IMG/VR virus record: IMGVR_UViG_3300046804_002724
Coordinates: 1 to 64,000 of that record
Direction: 5' to 3' (one strand)
Length of the DNA stretch: 64,000 nt
Origin: a virus
Positions 48,371-57,730 of the stretch are shown piece by piece (position 1 is the stretch's first letter; each line of letters opens with the position of its first letter). The notes under the pieces are model-generated. The model was given only the letters and a program-made list of their open reading frames with translations, had not been told where the DNA came from and made no database searches. Position numbers and translations under genes: made by a program.

Positions 48371-51300
48371 ATGGCTAATTTTTTTGACCTTAATCCTAAA
48401 CAAACAAAGTCAACAGACGGTAAATATATAGATTTAGTATTTACTGATTTTGTTCCGTCTACAGATTATGGTCTTACTTTTGCATGGGTTTATGAAGACC
48501 CTAAACTAGGAGTCAGTGGCGAATCCAATATATTTAATTTTACAACAATTGGAGAGCCAGAACTTGCGGCACCACATTTTACATCAGAAGATCTATATGG
48601 CATCAATTCAATTTTGTATATAAATTGGAACGGCAAAGATGCTCTTGGGCAAGACTACATTTCTGGAAAAATTAAACAAGTTAATGTTTGGATTAAAGGC
48701 GGAGATTTTGGAGAAGAGTTTAAACAGTATGGTACATCGTTTACAAAAGCTGGAACATTACAAATAAATGCTACGCAAAAAGCAACATATTGTGTAAAGT
48801 TACAGGCCGAAGGAACTACATCTGGTTTATTGTCTCCATTTTCAGAAGCATTTTGTGTTACATTATTAAAACAACCAAAAGCAGTTTATGATGTTAGACA
48901 TGAGTGGGACAACTCTGGAAACTTATCTTTATTTTGGAAATTTGATCCAACATTTAAAGACTCAACAAATGATAATACTTTAGCAGATTCTTTTGGTCTT
49001 CAACTTCTCGATGATACAAATGATGTTGATGCAACATGGTGGACATCCGTAGAAAAAGATAAAATACCTCCATTAGAACAAAAAATAATTATATCTGCAA
49101 ATCAATTGCAAAAAGTTTTTGGTCAATTTACAGCATTTGAAATAGACTATACAGGTGCAATCTATGTAAGAGATAAAAATTTGCAAACAAGTTTTGTAAC
49201 TGGATATTCTGTAAGTAAATATTCTGATCCTTTAACTGCGCCAACTATATCGGCAGTCAAAGCCCCCATGGCCTATAATGTTTCATACACAGCAAATTCT
49301 TTATTTGATAAGATATACGTAGAAGAAAGTACAAACGGCGGCTCCACATGGACAAACGTAGCAGTTACATCAGCAAATCCAGCATATATAGCTACAACAA
49401 ATTCTTTATCAAGAAATGTTAGAGCTAAGTTTTCTAAAAAATTAGGTGGGTTTACAGACTATAGCAATACTGTAACTGTAGTTCCAGACAAAATAGATCC
49501 AACAGACACAACTCCGCCAACAAATCCAACAGATGTTTCTGCAACGGCATCCGTAGATTTAAATAATAAAACAGGATTTAGTGTGCAGGCAACAATTTCT
49601 TTTACAAAATCTTCTGATGCTGATTGTAGAGGATATAGAATAAGATGGACAACGCAAACTACAAATCCAATTTATGAATATGGTTATGTAGATCACCCAT
49701 CTAGCGGAACTACGGTTTCTTTTACTGTTTCAGGATTAATACCAGATGTTACATATTATTATCAAGTTGCAGCAGTAGATCAATTCAATAATACACAATC
49801 ATATACTACTTCAGGAACGTTTGTTGCACAAGATTCGATAGCAACAGCAGAGGGTTCACTTGCAAGATTAAAGTCATATATTTCTATAGGCGGAGCAACA
49901 GGAGATTTATTTAAATTTGGTACTGGTATATCTGAATCAATTAATACAAGTACAACAACAACACCATCGTTATCCTCTGGAACGTATCATGGTATTTTAC
50001 TAAATAAAACAGGAAATAAAAATAATTTTTGGTTAACAACAGGTCAATTAAGAGTTGGTACAGATACTCAGTTTATGTATTTCAATGGAACTGATTTATA
50101 TTTAACTGGAGATATAAATGCTAGATCTGGAAAAATAACTGGAAATCTAACAATGACTGGTGGCGGATCTGTAATTGCAAGAACTGCAGATGGATCAGCA
50201 AATAAGGTTACATTAAGTTATGCAGGTTTATTTGCATATGATGCAAATGGAACAGAAACTACACAAATTATTTCAAATGCAGCTGCTGGCGCAGCAACAT
50301 TTACAACAACAAAAGCTTTAATTGGAAATTGGACTGTGGATACAAATACAATTTCTGCAGGCGGTGTTACGTTAAATTCAGCAGGATCAATAGTTGCAAC
50401 TAATAGCGGATCATATGTTGGCATTAAGCCTAGAGTTTCTGCAGGAACAGATATTGTTCTTTGGTCAGGAAATACAGCAAGTCCAGCAATCAATAGTGCA
50501 TCATCAGGACAAGCTGGCTTTCAGGTAAATGCAAATGGACAACTGTACGCTACTGGAGCTATTATATCTGGAGTTATTACAGCAGATTCTGGATCATCTT
50601 TGGGTGGATTATTAAGTGATACATCTAAAGTATACTATTCATCAACAACACCAACAGCACCAACAGGTGGTTTTAAAGTTGGAGATTCTTGGGTAGATAC
50701 ATCATCTAACAACGTTTTAAAAATTTGGAGTGGTAGTCAGTGGGTAGTTGCTCAAGATTCAGAAGCTGCAAAATCAATTGCAATTACAAAAAACAAAACT
50801 ACATACGGATCAACACAGCCAGTAAATCCTATTTCAGGAGATGTGTGGTTTGACACAAACACTGGTATTAATTACTTTAAAGTATATAACGGTACTTCAT
50901 GGGTAAGAATGAAAGATTCAGACATCACTGCTGCACAAAGTGCAGCTGCTACCGCACAATCAACTGCAGATACTAAGGCACAAACTACATATGGAACTAC
51001 AGCCCCAGTAAGCCCTAAATCTGGGGACATATGGTTTGACACTAATTTTAGTTATTTTAAACGATATAATGGAACTTCATGGGATAGAATGAAGGATGCA
51101 GACATAACCGCTGCTGCAGCTGCTGCAGCTGCTGCTCAGGGAGACGCTGGTACCGCATTATCAAAAGCAGCAAAATTTGGAGTAGACGGATCTTTAGTTC
51201 AAAGTTTAGGAATTAAATTAAACGATGGCGGATCAATATATTCAACTTATACAGGGGGAGCAAAAAGCTCATATTCTAGCGACAGCACACCTGGATTTTT

Positions 51301-52036
51301 TATTGGTTGGGAAAATCAAGCTGGAGTAATATATCCTGCCTTTAATGTTGGAAATGCAAATGCATATGTAAAATATTCAAATTATACTCAAGCACTTGAA
51401 GTAAAGGGAACAGTTAAAGCTACAGCAGGATCTTTTGATGGAAACGTGACAGCAGGTGGAGGAGCAATAACAATTGGACCTTCTGGAATTTCAACCACAA
51501 GCAATAAATTTAGAATTGATACTTCAGGTAACGCATATTTTAGCGGAACATTAGAAGCTGGAACAGTATTATCAAATGGACAAATTAGCGGAGGTACAAT
51601 CAGTGGTTCTACAATAACAACCAATGGAACTGGTTGGGGTAGAGTTAGATTAAATAGTTCTAATAATACTTTAGAATTTTTAAATGATGTAGATACTGTA
51701 ACAGGTGCAATTTACCAGTTTAATAATGGAGGAGAATTACTTTTACAGCATGGAAATAAAACTGCATTTAATTACCCAGCATCTTCTGCTTATATGACAT
51801 TAAATCCAAGCACAATATCTTTAGGATATACTGACGGAAATGGGTATTCAAGATACACTATAAGTATTGCAAGTACTGGAGAATTTAATTTTTATGGTAA
51901 GGAAGTAAAAACTAATTATGGCGGAGCAATAGGAACTGGTAACTATTACATAAGAAATATAGGCATGGGAACTGGTCCAAAAACAACAACCGACACAGAC
52001 GGTCTGCGTGGCGATGTATGGATTCAATACGCATAG
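48371..52036 (+). CDS. Large tail tip / receptor-binding protein with Fn3-like modules (1221 aa)
   Basis: The N-terminal third has Fn3-like repeats (DLVFTDFVPSTDYGLTFAWV; PTNPTDVSATASVDLNNKTG; DVTYYYQVAAVDQFNNTQSY). The middle has GDINARSGKITGNLTMTGGG, the beta-helical style of tail tip protein ends. Two copies of a display module (GDVWFDTNTGINYFKVYNGT and GDIWFDTNFSYFKRYNGTSW) are linked by Ala-rich helices (DITAAAAAAAAAQGDAGTAL). The end (IGMGTGPKTTTDTDGLRGDV) resembles fibre tips. Probably the main tail tip protein with host contacts. Confidence 0.7.
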   Translation: MANFFDLNPKQTKSTDGKYIDLVFTDFVPSTDYGLTFAWVYEDPKLGVSGESNIFNFTTIGEPELAAPHFTSEDLYGINSILYINWNGKDALGQDYISGKIKQVNVWIKGGDFGEEFKQYGTSFTKAGTLQINATQKATYCVKLQAEGTTSGLLSPFSEAFCVTLLKQPKAVYDVRHEWDNSGNLSLFWKFDPTFKDSTNDNTLADSFGLQLLDDTNDVDATWWTSVEKDKIPPLEQKIIISANQLQKVFGQFTAFEIDYTGAIYVRDKNLQTSFVTGYSVSKYSDPLTAPTISAVKAPMAYNVSYTANSLFDKIYVEESTNGGSTWTNVAVTSANPAYIATTNSLSRNVRAKFSKKLGGFTDYSNTVTVVPDKIDPTDTTPPTNPTDVSATASVDLNNKTGFSVQATISFTKSSDADCRGYRIRWTTQTTNPIYEYGYVDHPSSGTTVSFTVSGLIPDVTYYYQVAAVDQFNNTQSYTTSGTFVAQDSIATAEGSLARLKSYISIGGATGDLFKFGTGISESINTSTTTTPSLSSGTYHGILLNKTGNKNNFWLTTGQLRVGTDTQFMYFNGTDLYLTGDINARSGKITGNLTMTGGGSVIARTADGSANKVTLSYAGLFAYDANGTETTQIISNAAAGAATFTTTKALIGNWTVDTNTISAGGVTLNSAGSIVATNSGSYVGIKPRVSAGTDIVLWSGNTASPAINSASSGQAGFQVNANGQLYATGAIISGVITADSGSSLGGLLSDTSKVYYSSTTPTAPTGGFKVGDSWVDTSSNNVLKIWSGSQWVVAQDSEAAKSIAITKNKTTYGSTQPVNPISGDVWFDTNTGINYFKVYNGTSWVRMKDSDITAAQSAAATAQSTADTKAQTTYGTTAPVSPKSGDIWFDTNFSYFKRYNGTSWDRMKDADITAAAAAAAAAQGDAGTALSKAAKFGVDGSLVQSLGIKLNDGGSIYSTYTGGAKSSYSSDSTPGFFIGWENQAGVIYPAFNVGNANAYVKYSNYTQALEVKGTVKATAGSFDGNVTAGGGAITIGPSGISTTSNKFRIDTSGNAYFSGTLEAGTVLSNGQISGGTISGSTITTNGTGWGRVRLNSSNNTLEFLNDVDTVTGAIYQFNNGGELLLQHGNKTAFNYPASSAYMTLNPSTISLGYTDGNGYSRYTISIASTGEFNFYGKEVKTNYGGAIGTGNYYIRNIGMGTGPKTTTDTDGLRGDVWIQYA

Positions 52037-52045
52037 GATAAAAAA

Positions 52046-54901
52046 ATGTCAGATATTTTTGTTAAAACTGCAGGATCTGGTTCGACTGGATGGAAAAAAG
52101 CAACAAATATTTTTGTTAAAATTGCTGGTCTTGGATCAACTGGTTGGAAATCTGCTGTAGGAGTTTGGATAAAAAATGTAAGCCAGTGGGTTAAAGTTTG
52201 GCCGCTATCTGGTATTTTTGCAACAAGAGTTCCATATATAGGTTATTTTTCATCAGACGCATATTCTGCAAGAATGCCAAATGCAACATATCCAACGGTC
52301 AGAATAGGGGATTCATATTTTGGTAACAATGCTCAATGGGATTTAAATGGCTGGACTGCCTCATCTTATACCTATAAGTGGAAATTATATGACCAGTATG
52401 GCTCTGACTTAGGAATTGTATTAAAAAGCGGCACTGGATCTGGATGGACAAGTACAACTGGACAAGATGAATTACCAACTACAATATGGACATCAACTAA
52501 TTCAACAAATTCAGATAATAATTATTTAGGATTTGAAGCAACTGCGGTAAGTTCCACCAGTAGTCAATATAATGGCTTGTCTATTTCTAATAAAATAAAA
52601 ATTTTACGATTAAGGCCAATAAATTCAACTGCAACATTAAGCACAAATTCACCAACTGTAGGAACTCCAATTACATATTCATCAACATGGGTCTCAGGAG
52701 AAGCTTATAAGGAAGATTCTACAAGAACAACAATATATTGGTATACCAATTCAACTTCCTCAACAACTGGAGGTACATATGTTGGGTCTGGTTCATCTTA
52801 TACGCCATCTAGCCCAGCGGATGTTGGTAAATATATATATGTTGAAGAAACAAGATATAATTCTGGGACAGATTATGATTTAGGACTTACAACAGGAGTA
52901 TCTGCAACAGCAATAACAACTTCTACTGTTCAAAACCCAAGCTATCAACTAACTGGATATCAAAGAAGAATAACCTTACCATCAGCATTTAATCCTGGAA
53001 CTACCATTTATGTTTCAACAAATGGTTTTGTAAACTGGGGAGGAGCAGATCCAGGAGGAAGTATTTCTATACCAAACGCTTCAAACTCTGGAATAACACT
53101 AGCACCATTATCTGCAGACTTAAGACAGGGTTCTACAACAAGTTCTTCTACTACATCCATCGGCGGACTTTGGTATTATGCTGATGTTTCTAATTATTAT
53201 ATAACTTGGTATGGAAATCATTATCAAGATGCTGCTCAAGTTGCACGATATCAAATAAAATTTTATTGGGGCGCAAGCTATGCAGATGTTTATTTTATAA
53301 ATAATAGTTTAACATCAGTAACTCCAAGTACCACTGCTATTCAAAATAATTCAAATATAATATATACATGGTCAAATAGCACATCTCAATCATCTACTTT
53401 ATTATCAACAGCAAGTATGAATAGGGTTTCTGATCAAGACGGAGTAGACGATGGAAGAACTATATTAACAGCTTCTCAGCCAATTGCTCCATCAGGCGGA
53501 TCAGCGTCCATATCTGGAGGAACTACTCCAACAACATTATTAACTTTATCTAAAACGGACGCAACTGGTACTCCTACTCCAACAGCATCTTGGGTTTGGA
53601 GAAAAGCAGATGGAGGAACTGGAGGAAATTCTTTTTCTGGAGGAACAATACTTCAATATAATGGAACCACTTACACAATACAAAATTCTGATGTTGGGTA
53701 CTCAATACGTGCCGAAGTAACTTGGTCAAATGGAATTTTACCAAATCAAATAGTAAATACAAATGCAATAGTTGCCACAGCTGGTTCTTATACAGTAACT
53801 TGGAATGCAACAGCAAATGGCGGATCTGGTGGAGGATCAACTACGCAAACAGCTGGTATTGCACATACCGCACCATCTGCATTAAAAACTTCATTTGTTG
53901 TCTCATATTCAAGCACGGGACAAACTTCAGGAACTGTACCTTCTTCAACTCAGGGATATTATCAAACAAATGGATATTATGATACATCATCATTAAGTTA
54001 TACTTATGGGCCAATTGCAGTAGGTGGTTCATTTACGCCTCCATCTTCTATAACAATGTATGCAAGATACTCATCATCTAGCAATGCAGTCACTTTAGCA
54101 ACTCAAGGAACTCTTTTGCAAACTGGCTATACATTTGGTGGATGGAATATTGGAGGAACTACATACGCAGCTGGATCAAGTTATACTCCAACTGGAAATG
54201 TTACTGCAACAGCAATTTGGACGGCAAATTTAACTCCCCCTTCTGGCGGAACAGTATCAATAGGTACAAATACTGGAAATTACCAAGTTGGTAGCGTTAT
54301 TACTGTTTCAACTTCTGGTTGGTCACCAACTCCAACAGGTTACGTTTTAGAATTACATAATGGAACAAATCCAGTATTAACAAGTGATCCATCAAGAACG
54401 CTTTCTATGTCAAACTCAACAACAGGAACTTATACAATTACATCATCAGATGTTCCAAATTATTTTAAAGCTTGGGCAACTGCAAGTAATTCAGCTGGTT
54501 CAAATACCGCAGCATCATCACAAGTGGGTCCAGCAACAACTGCATTTGTTGCACCATCTGCACCAGCACCATCTTTACAATTTTTAAGAACAACATCTTC
54601 ATCAAGATTAGATTGGTATTGTGATTATCCTTCTATATCAGGAAATGGATCTATATCAAGTATGCAATTTGAAATTAGAACAACTGCTGGAGGAGGAACT
54701 CTACTTGCAAGCGGAACAAGAGCGTATCCAGGTGCTGGAAGCTATCCATATTCAGCCGCAGGCACTATATGGGCATTTAGAATGGGTACGGCAGACGGAG
54801 ATATAGCTTATTCTTCTTCAGCAAGATACGGTAGAGCAAGAGTTGTTATGTTAGGATCAAATGGTAGTACATATTATGGAACATGGTCTGGATGGTTATA
54901 A
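52046..54901 (+). CDS. Large adhesin-like tail protein with InlB-type repeats (951 aa)
   Basis: The N-terminus repeats FVKTAGSGSTGWKKATNIFV and VKIAGLGSTGWKSAVGVWIK, a short tail attachment repeat. The middle is Ig-like (PTVGTPITYSSTWVSGEAYK), and residues about 570-730 hold repeats like those of bacterial surface adhesins (InlB B-repeat / Flg_new type: TGYTFGGWNIGGTTYAAGSS). Two more Ig-like domains follow (PPSGGTVSIGTNTGNYQVGS). It is very rich in Ser, Thr, Gly and Tyr. Likely an exposed tail protein for cell-surface adhesion; possible recombination with bacterial adhesins. Confidence 0.7.
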   Translation: MSDIFVKTAGSGSTGWKKATNIFVKIAGLGSTGWKSAVGVWIKNVSQWVKVWPLSGIFATRVPYIGYFSSDAYSARMPNATYPTVRIGDSYFGNNAQWDLNGWTASSYTYKWKLYDQYGSDLGIVLKSGTGSGWTSTTGQDELPTTIWTSTNSTNSDNNYLGFEATAVSSTSSQYNGLSISNKIKILRLRPINSTATLSTNSPTVGTPITYSSTWVSGEAYKEDSTRTTIYWYTNSTSSTTGGTYVGSGSSYTPSSPADVGKYIYVEETRYNSGTDYDLGLTTGVSATAITTSTVQNPSYQLTGYQRRITLPSAFNPGTTIYVSTNGFVNWGGADPGGSISIPNASNSGITLAPLSADLRQGSTTSSSTTSIGGLWYYADVSNYYITWYGNHYQDAAQVARYQIKFYWGASYADVYFINNSLTSVTPSTTAIQNNSNIIYTWSNSTSQSSTLLSTASMNRVSDQDGVDDGRTILTASQPIAPSGGSASISGGTTPTTLLTLSKTDATGTPTPTASWVWRKADGGTGGNSFSGGTILQYNGTTYTIQNSDVGYSIRAEVTWSNGILPNQIVNTNAIVATAGSYTVTWNATANGGSGGGSTTQTAGIAHTAPSALKTSFVVSYSSTGQTSGTVPSSTQGYYQTNGYYDTSSLSYTYGPIAVGGSFTPPSSITMYARYSSSSNAVTLATQGTLLQTGYTFGGWNIGGTTYAAGSSYTPTGNVTATAIWTANLTPPSGGTVSIGTNTGNYQVGSVITVSTSGWSPTPTGYVLELHNGTNPVLTSDPSRTLSMSNSTTGTYTITSSDVPNYFKAWATASNSAGSNTAASSQVGPATTAFVAPSAPAPSLQFLRTTSSSRLDWYCDYPSISGNGSISSMQFEIRTTAGGGTLLASGTRAYPGAGSYPYSAAGTIWAFRMGTADGDIAYSSSARYGRARVVMLGSNGSTYYGTWSGWL

Positions 54902-54902
54902 A

Positions 54903-55067
54903 ATGAGTATAGAAAAAGAATATAAAGTCTACGTAATTGAACAAAAAATAAAGTCTTTATTGGGCAAAAAGAAATTAATTTTAGAGGGGTCTTTTACAGA
55001 TTCTTCTACTGAATTAGATATAAATAATCAAATTCAGGTATTGACTAATATGCTTGAAATGTTATAA
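54903..55067 (+). CDS. Small coiled-coil protein A (54 aa)
   Basis: Reads MSIEKEYKVYVIEQKIKSLL and later DINNQIQVLTNMLEML. The true start is the ATG at 54903 right after the stop of the adhesin gene, not an earlier in-frame ATG inside it. The pattern of helix, KKK-LILE turn, then INNQIQVLxxxLxxL is shared with the next gene, so they are paralogues. Its stop overlaps the -10 box of the next promoter. Function unknown. Confidence 0.6.
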   Translation: MSIEKEYKVYVIEQKIKSLLGKKKLILEGSFTDSSTELDINNQIQVLTNMLEML

Positions 55068-55068
55068 T
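55041..55068 (+). promoter_or_regulatory. Promoter TTGACT-N16-TGTTATAAT
   Basis: TTGACT (55041-55046), 16 bases, then TATAAT (55063-55068) with TG extension. It overlaps the end of coiled-coil gene A and drives gene B; AAGGAGG precedes that ATG. Confidence 0.65.
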
Positions 55069-55084
55069 ATACAAGGAGGATAAA

Positions 55085-55309
55085 ATGACCACACTATCAA
55101 AAAACGATAAAATTCAAATTGTTGAATCTCGTGTAAGAGGCCTAGAATATAAAAAGTTTGGGCTAGAAATGGATTTGCTTATGGAGAATGCAAAAAATAC
55201 TCCAGAACCTGAGTCTGTTTCTAAAATAGAAGAAGCTATTGCAGAAATAAACAATCAATTGTCTGTTCTAAATTCAGAACTTTCAACCGTAAATGAATTG
55301 ACTGAATAA
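55085..55309 (+). CDS. Small coiled-coil protein B (74 aa)
   Basis: Contains IQIVESRVRGLEYKKFGLEM, then a linker (NAKNTPEPESVSKIEEA) and INNQLSVLNSELSTVNELTE. The helix-turn-helix coiled-coil design matches protein A (EQKIKSLLGKKKLILE ... INNQIQVLTNML). AAGGAGG ribosome site. Probably an antiparallel helical hairpin that pairs with itself or its paralogue. Function unknown. Confidence 0.65.
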   Translation: MTTLSKNDKIQIVESRVRGLEYKKFGLEMDLLMENAKNTPEPESVSKIEEAIAEINNQLSVLNSELSTVNELTE

Positions 55310-55313
55310 AAAT

Positions 55314-55487
55314 ATGGATAAATTAGAATTAGTTGTTGCTGCATTACAAGAAAGAATTGGTCAATTGGTTTCGGGGTATGAAACACAAATTGCAGTTCTT
55401 AGAGCAGAAATAACAGAATTAACACAAAAAGAAATAGCTAAAGAAGATTATGAAAAGTCTTTAGATGCTAAATTAGAAGAGGTATAA
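55314..55487 (+). CDS. Small coiled-coil protein C (57 aa)
   Basis: Reads MDKLELVVAALQERIGQLVS ... QIAVLRAEITELTQKEIAKE ... YEKSLDAKLEEV: heptad-patterned almost from end to end. It begins four bases after the stop of protein B and ends one base before the next ATG. The helical design is like A and B but simpler. A structural or spanin-like adaptor role is possible; no membrane segment is present. Confidence 0.6.
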   Translation: MDKLELVVAALQERIGQLVSGYETQIAVLRAEITELTQKEIAKEDYEKSLDAKLEEV

Positions 55488-55488
55488 A

Positions 55489-55926
55489 ATGGCAGAAGTT
55501 TTTGCTGACGGCGAACCAGTAGATCCACAAAAATTAAGAAATTTACAGGCACAAATTAACGAAGTACGTGCCACAGCGGGTAATGCTTATAATTTAATTA
55601 GCACAACCGTAAATGGTTCTACAAAAAATTATACATTTCATACCAGGTCTGGCGTTGCAGAAATTAAAAATATTAAAAGCGGTGATACTGAAAGAGAAGT
55701 CTCATGCGGATTCACATGGGATTCAAGTAAATATGAAGATCCCGTTACTGTTGCTACAATTAAATATGAAAATCCAGGCGCTGATGACATAAGACTTGCA
55801 ATCAAGGGGGAATTTGAACCAAAAATTCAAGTTTATTATAAGGATGGAAACACAAAAACTCCAGGCGCATTATCTCTACTTAGAATTAATTGGATAAGTT
55901 CTGCAAGATATAAAGTAGAAGAGTAA
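55489..55926 (+). CDS. Hypothetical small tail protein (145 aa)
   Basis: Starts with a helical segment (PVDPQKLRNLQAQINEVRAT) as found in phage fibre N-termini. It then becomes beta-rich: KNYTFHTRSGVAEIKNIKSG, REVSCGFTWDSSKYEDPVTV and ALSLLRINWISSARYKVEE. It is the last gene of the late block, followed by the promoter of the replication genes. Likely virion-associated; no family assigned. Confidence 0.5.
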   Translation: MAEVFADGEPVDPQKLRNLQAQINEVRATAGNAYNLISTTVNGSTKNYTFHTRSGVAEIKNIKSGDTEREVSCGFTWDSSKYEDPVTVATIKYENPGADDIRLAIKGEFEPKIQVYYKDGNTKTPGALSLLRINWISSARYKVEE

Positions 55927-55929
55927 CTA

Positions 55930-55957
55930 TTGACAGCATTGTAGTATATGCTACAAT
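55930..55957 (+). promoter_or_regulatory. Canonical promoter of the replication operon
   Basis: TTGACA (55930-55935), 16 bases, TACAAT (55952-55957). It is the best sigma-70-type pair on the plus strand, 46 bases before the first replication gene. All genes downstream follow without gaps above about 50 bases, so it probably drives the operon. Confidence 0.78.
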
Positions 55958-56003
55958 ACAATTCATATTAACTATCTGTTAATGTAATATATTGAGGAAA
56001 TAA

Positions 56004-56804
56004 ATGACAAATGATTTAAGGTGGATGTTGTCATCCGACCAGCAATTCCCGTACCAAGATGATAAAGCAATTGCCCTGTGGTTTAAGGTAATGAAATGGT
56101 TTAAGCCAGATGTTGTAGATTATCTTGGAGATACAGATGATCAAGCATGCTATAGTAAATATACAGAAGGAAGATCTGCAGAGTTTTTAAATTTTCATAA
56201 AACAGATAGTAAAGATCTTATTGTTCCAATGATGCGCCATGAAGCAAAGGGTGCTCGTGATTTTTATGCTAAAACAAGAGAAATGTTGCCAGACGCACAA
56301 CTATTTTCAGCTTTAGGAAATCATGATATTCGTATTTTTAATTATGTAGATGCAAAACTTCCTGATTATATTAATGAAGTTACTCCAGAAGCTTTATGGA
56401 GTTTAGATTCTTTAGGATATGAATATATTCATTATAATGAATTACCTAAGCGTCGTTTTGGAGATATACATGTCCACCATGGGTTGTCAATTGCAGATAC
56501 TGGTGCTGTTAGAAAAGATATGAATGATCTTCAGATATCATTGATTCGTGGACATTCACATAGAATTGCTTCTCATTTACAAACATATGAATTACGTAAT
56601 AATGGAGAGGGTGAAACTATCCGTGGTTATGAAATTGGTCATATGTGTGATGAAAAAGGTCCAGGTATGAAATATATGCAGCACCATGATTGGCAAAAAG
56701 GATTTGCCATTGCTCATATTGTAAATGATTATCCTCATATTCAAATGATTCATATTGCTCCAGATTACTCATGTGTTGTAGATGGTAAGGTGTTTACTTT
56801 ATGA
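56004..56804 (+). CDS. Calcineurin-like metallophosphoesterase
   Basis: All metal-binding blocks are visible in order: MLSSDQQFPY (first Asp), YLGDTDDQ (GD motif), ALGNHDIR (GNHD), HVHHG and RGHSHR (GHxH). This two-metal fold cuts phosphodiester bonds in DNA, RNA or nucleotides. The position at the head of the replication operon suggests a nuclease or 2',3'-cyclic phosphatase role in DNA metabolism. The substrate cannot be read from the sequence. 266 aa, complete; its stop overlaps the next start (ATGA). Confidence 0.88.
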   Translation: MTNDLRWMLSSDQQFPYQDDKAIALWFKVMKWFKPDVVDYLGDTDDQACYSKYTEGRSAEFLNFHKTDSKDLIVPMMRHEAKGARDFYAKTREMLPDAQLFSALGNHDIRIFNYVDAKLPDYINEVTPEALWSLDSLGYEYIHYNELPKRRFGDIHVHHGLSIADTGAVRKDMNDLQISLIRGHSHRIASHLQTYELRNNGEGETIRGYEIGHMCDEKGPGMKYMQHHDWQKGFAIAHIVNDYPHIQMIHIAPDYSCVVDGKVFTL

Positions 56805-56989
56805 TGAAATGTGGAAGATGTAAGGGAAGAGTTTTTGTTGATCGTGTATTTTCACAAAAACTTCATGTTGAGCTATTCTGTATCTTGTGCGGAAAGCGTT
56901 GGATGATAAATAAAGATACGAGTGCATTGGGACGATGGCTGGAAAAAGTAGAAAACAACAAGCTAAAAGATTTAGCTATTTCTTCTTAA
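56801..56989 (+). CDS. Small zinc-ribbon protein (62 aa)
   Basis: C-x2-C at MKCGRCKGRVF and C-x2-C at FCILCGKRW form a classic zinc ribbon of about 35 residues, followed by a helical tail. Coupled to the phosphoesterase gene (ATGA). Such ribbons bind nucleic acids or polymerase partners. Function unknown. Confidence 0.65.
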   Translation: MMKCGRCKGRVFVDRVFSQKLHVELFCILCGKRWMINKDTSALGRWLEKVENNKLKDLAISS

Positions 56990-57414
56990 ATAACAAAATA
57001 CATAAAGTATTAAGTTATTCAAGAGCAAAAGATGAATTAATTGCTTGGTGTTATCCAGAAAAAAAACGTGTATTGTATTCATATTCTCAAGTTATTAAAA
57101 ATATGGAAAATGCTTATTCAACTAAGCAGGTTGCACAAATATTGAATAAGCATAAAATAACAATTGAAGATTATATATTAGAGAAGAAAATTAAATATCC
57201 TCAAAAGGTATATCCAATTGGAAATCCTGAGAGTGACTGGTATAAATTTATGTATAGCGAATCAGACATTATGGACATACATCAATTTATTTTAGAATCT
57301 GGATATTCAAAAAACATGCCTTCTAAAACTGAGTTAAGGGCACTTCTCAAAAATAATATTATATTGTATACTAAGACTGATTCTGGCTTTGTGCCAGTAT
57401 GGAAGGCGGATTAA
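56935..57414 (+). CDS. MerR-like helix-turn-helix DNA-binding protein
   Basis: YSTKQVAQILNKHKITIEDY is a MerR/excisionase-type helix-turn-helix. The flanks (FFLNNKIHKVLSYSRAKDEL; AWCYPEKKRVLYSYSQVIKN; MPSKTELRALLKNNIILYTK) match a family that I know from actinobacteriophage replication regions. It is thought to bind DNA as a regulator or replication accessory. The start at 56935 overlaps the zinc-ribbon gene by 55 bases; the family-like N-terminus supports it, though this is a long overlap. Confidence 0.75.
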   Translation: MAGKSRKQQAKRFSYFFLNNKIHKVLSYSRAKDELIAWCYPEKKRVLYSYSQVIKNMENAYSTKQVAQILNKHKITIEDYILEKKIKYPQKVYPIGNPESDWYKFMYSESDIMDIHQFILESGYSKNMPSKTELRALLKNNIILYTKTDSGFVPVWKAD

Positions 57415-57521
57415 TGTCAAGCAGAGTTGTTGTCTGTGAGATATGTAAAAAAGAAATAGAATTGCGTTGGGGCATATTTGGTCACGACACATTGAGTAGA
57501 CATAGAAAGGCGGAACACTAA
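57414..57521 (+). CDS. C2H2-type zinc finger micro-protein (35 aa)
   Basis: MSSRVVVCEICKKEIEL ... GHDTLSRHRKAEH shows C-x2-C-x12-H-x5-H, the spacing of a classical C2H2 finger. It starts at the stop of the MerR-like gene (TAATG) and ends on the next start (TAATG). It is too short for automatic gene calling but has coupling at both ends. DNA binding is plausible. Confidence 0.65.
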   Translation: MSSRVVVCEICKKEIELRWGIFGHDTLSRHRKAEH

Positions 57522-57730
57522 TGAATAAGAACACTCAGGTTAGAGTAGATCTTTCTTTTACTAGAAATCTTGGTAACTTCGAAAGTATTAAGATTGGTAT
57601 TGGCGTTGACGATTTTGTTAGAGATGGCGAAACCGTAGATGATGCTACTGAAAGAGTTTATAAATTTGTAGAAGCTAAGCTTATATCTAAAACTCAAGAA
57701 GTAGAAGAAGAACTAAATGGCAACAAATAA
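57521..57730 (+). CDS. Hypothetical replication-region protein (69 aa)
   Basis: MNKNTQVRVDLSFTRNLGNF, then IKIGIGVDDFVRDGETVDDA and a helix (TERVYKFVEAKLISKTQEVE). A compact beta-alpha protein, possibly similar to small proteins found in other actinobacteriophage replication operons. Stop overlaps the next gene by 14 bases. Function unknown. Confidence 0.6.
   Translation: MNKNTQVRVDLSFTRNLGNFESIKIGIGVDDFVRDGETVDDATERVYKFVEAKLISKTQEVEEELNGNK

Noticed and set aside
55315-57414. Terminase genes hidden near the replication operon
   Set aside because: No Walker A of terminase type and no RNase H-like nuclease motif was found anywhere in the window; terminase must lie outside.
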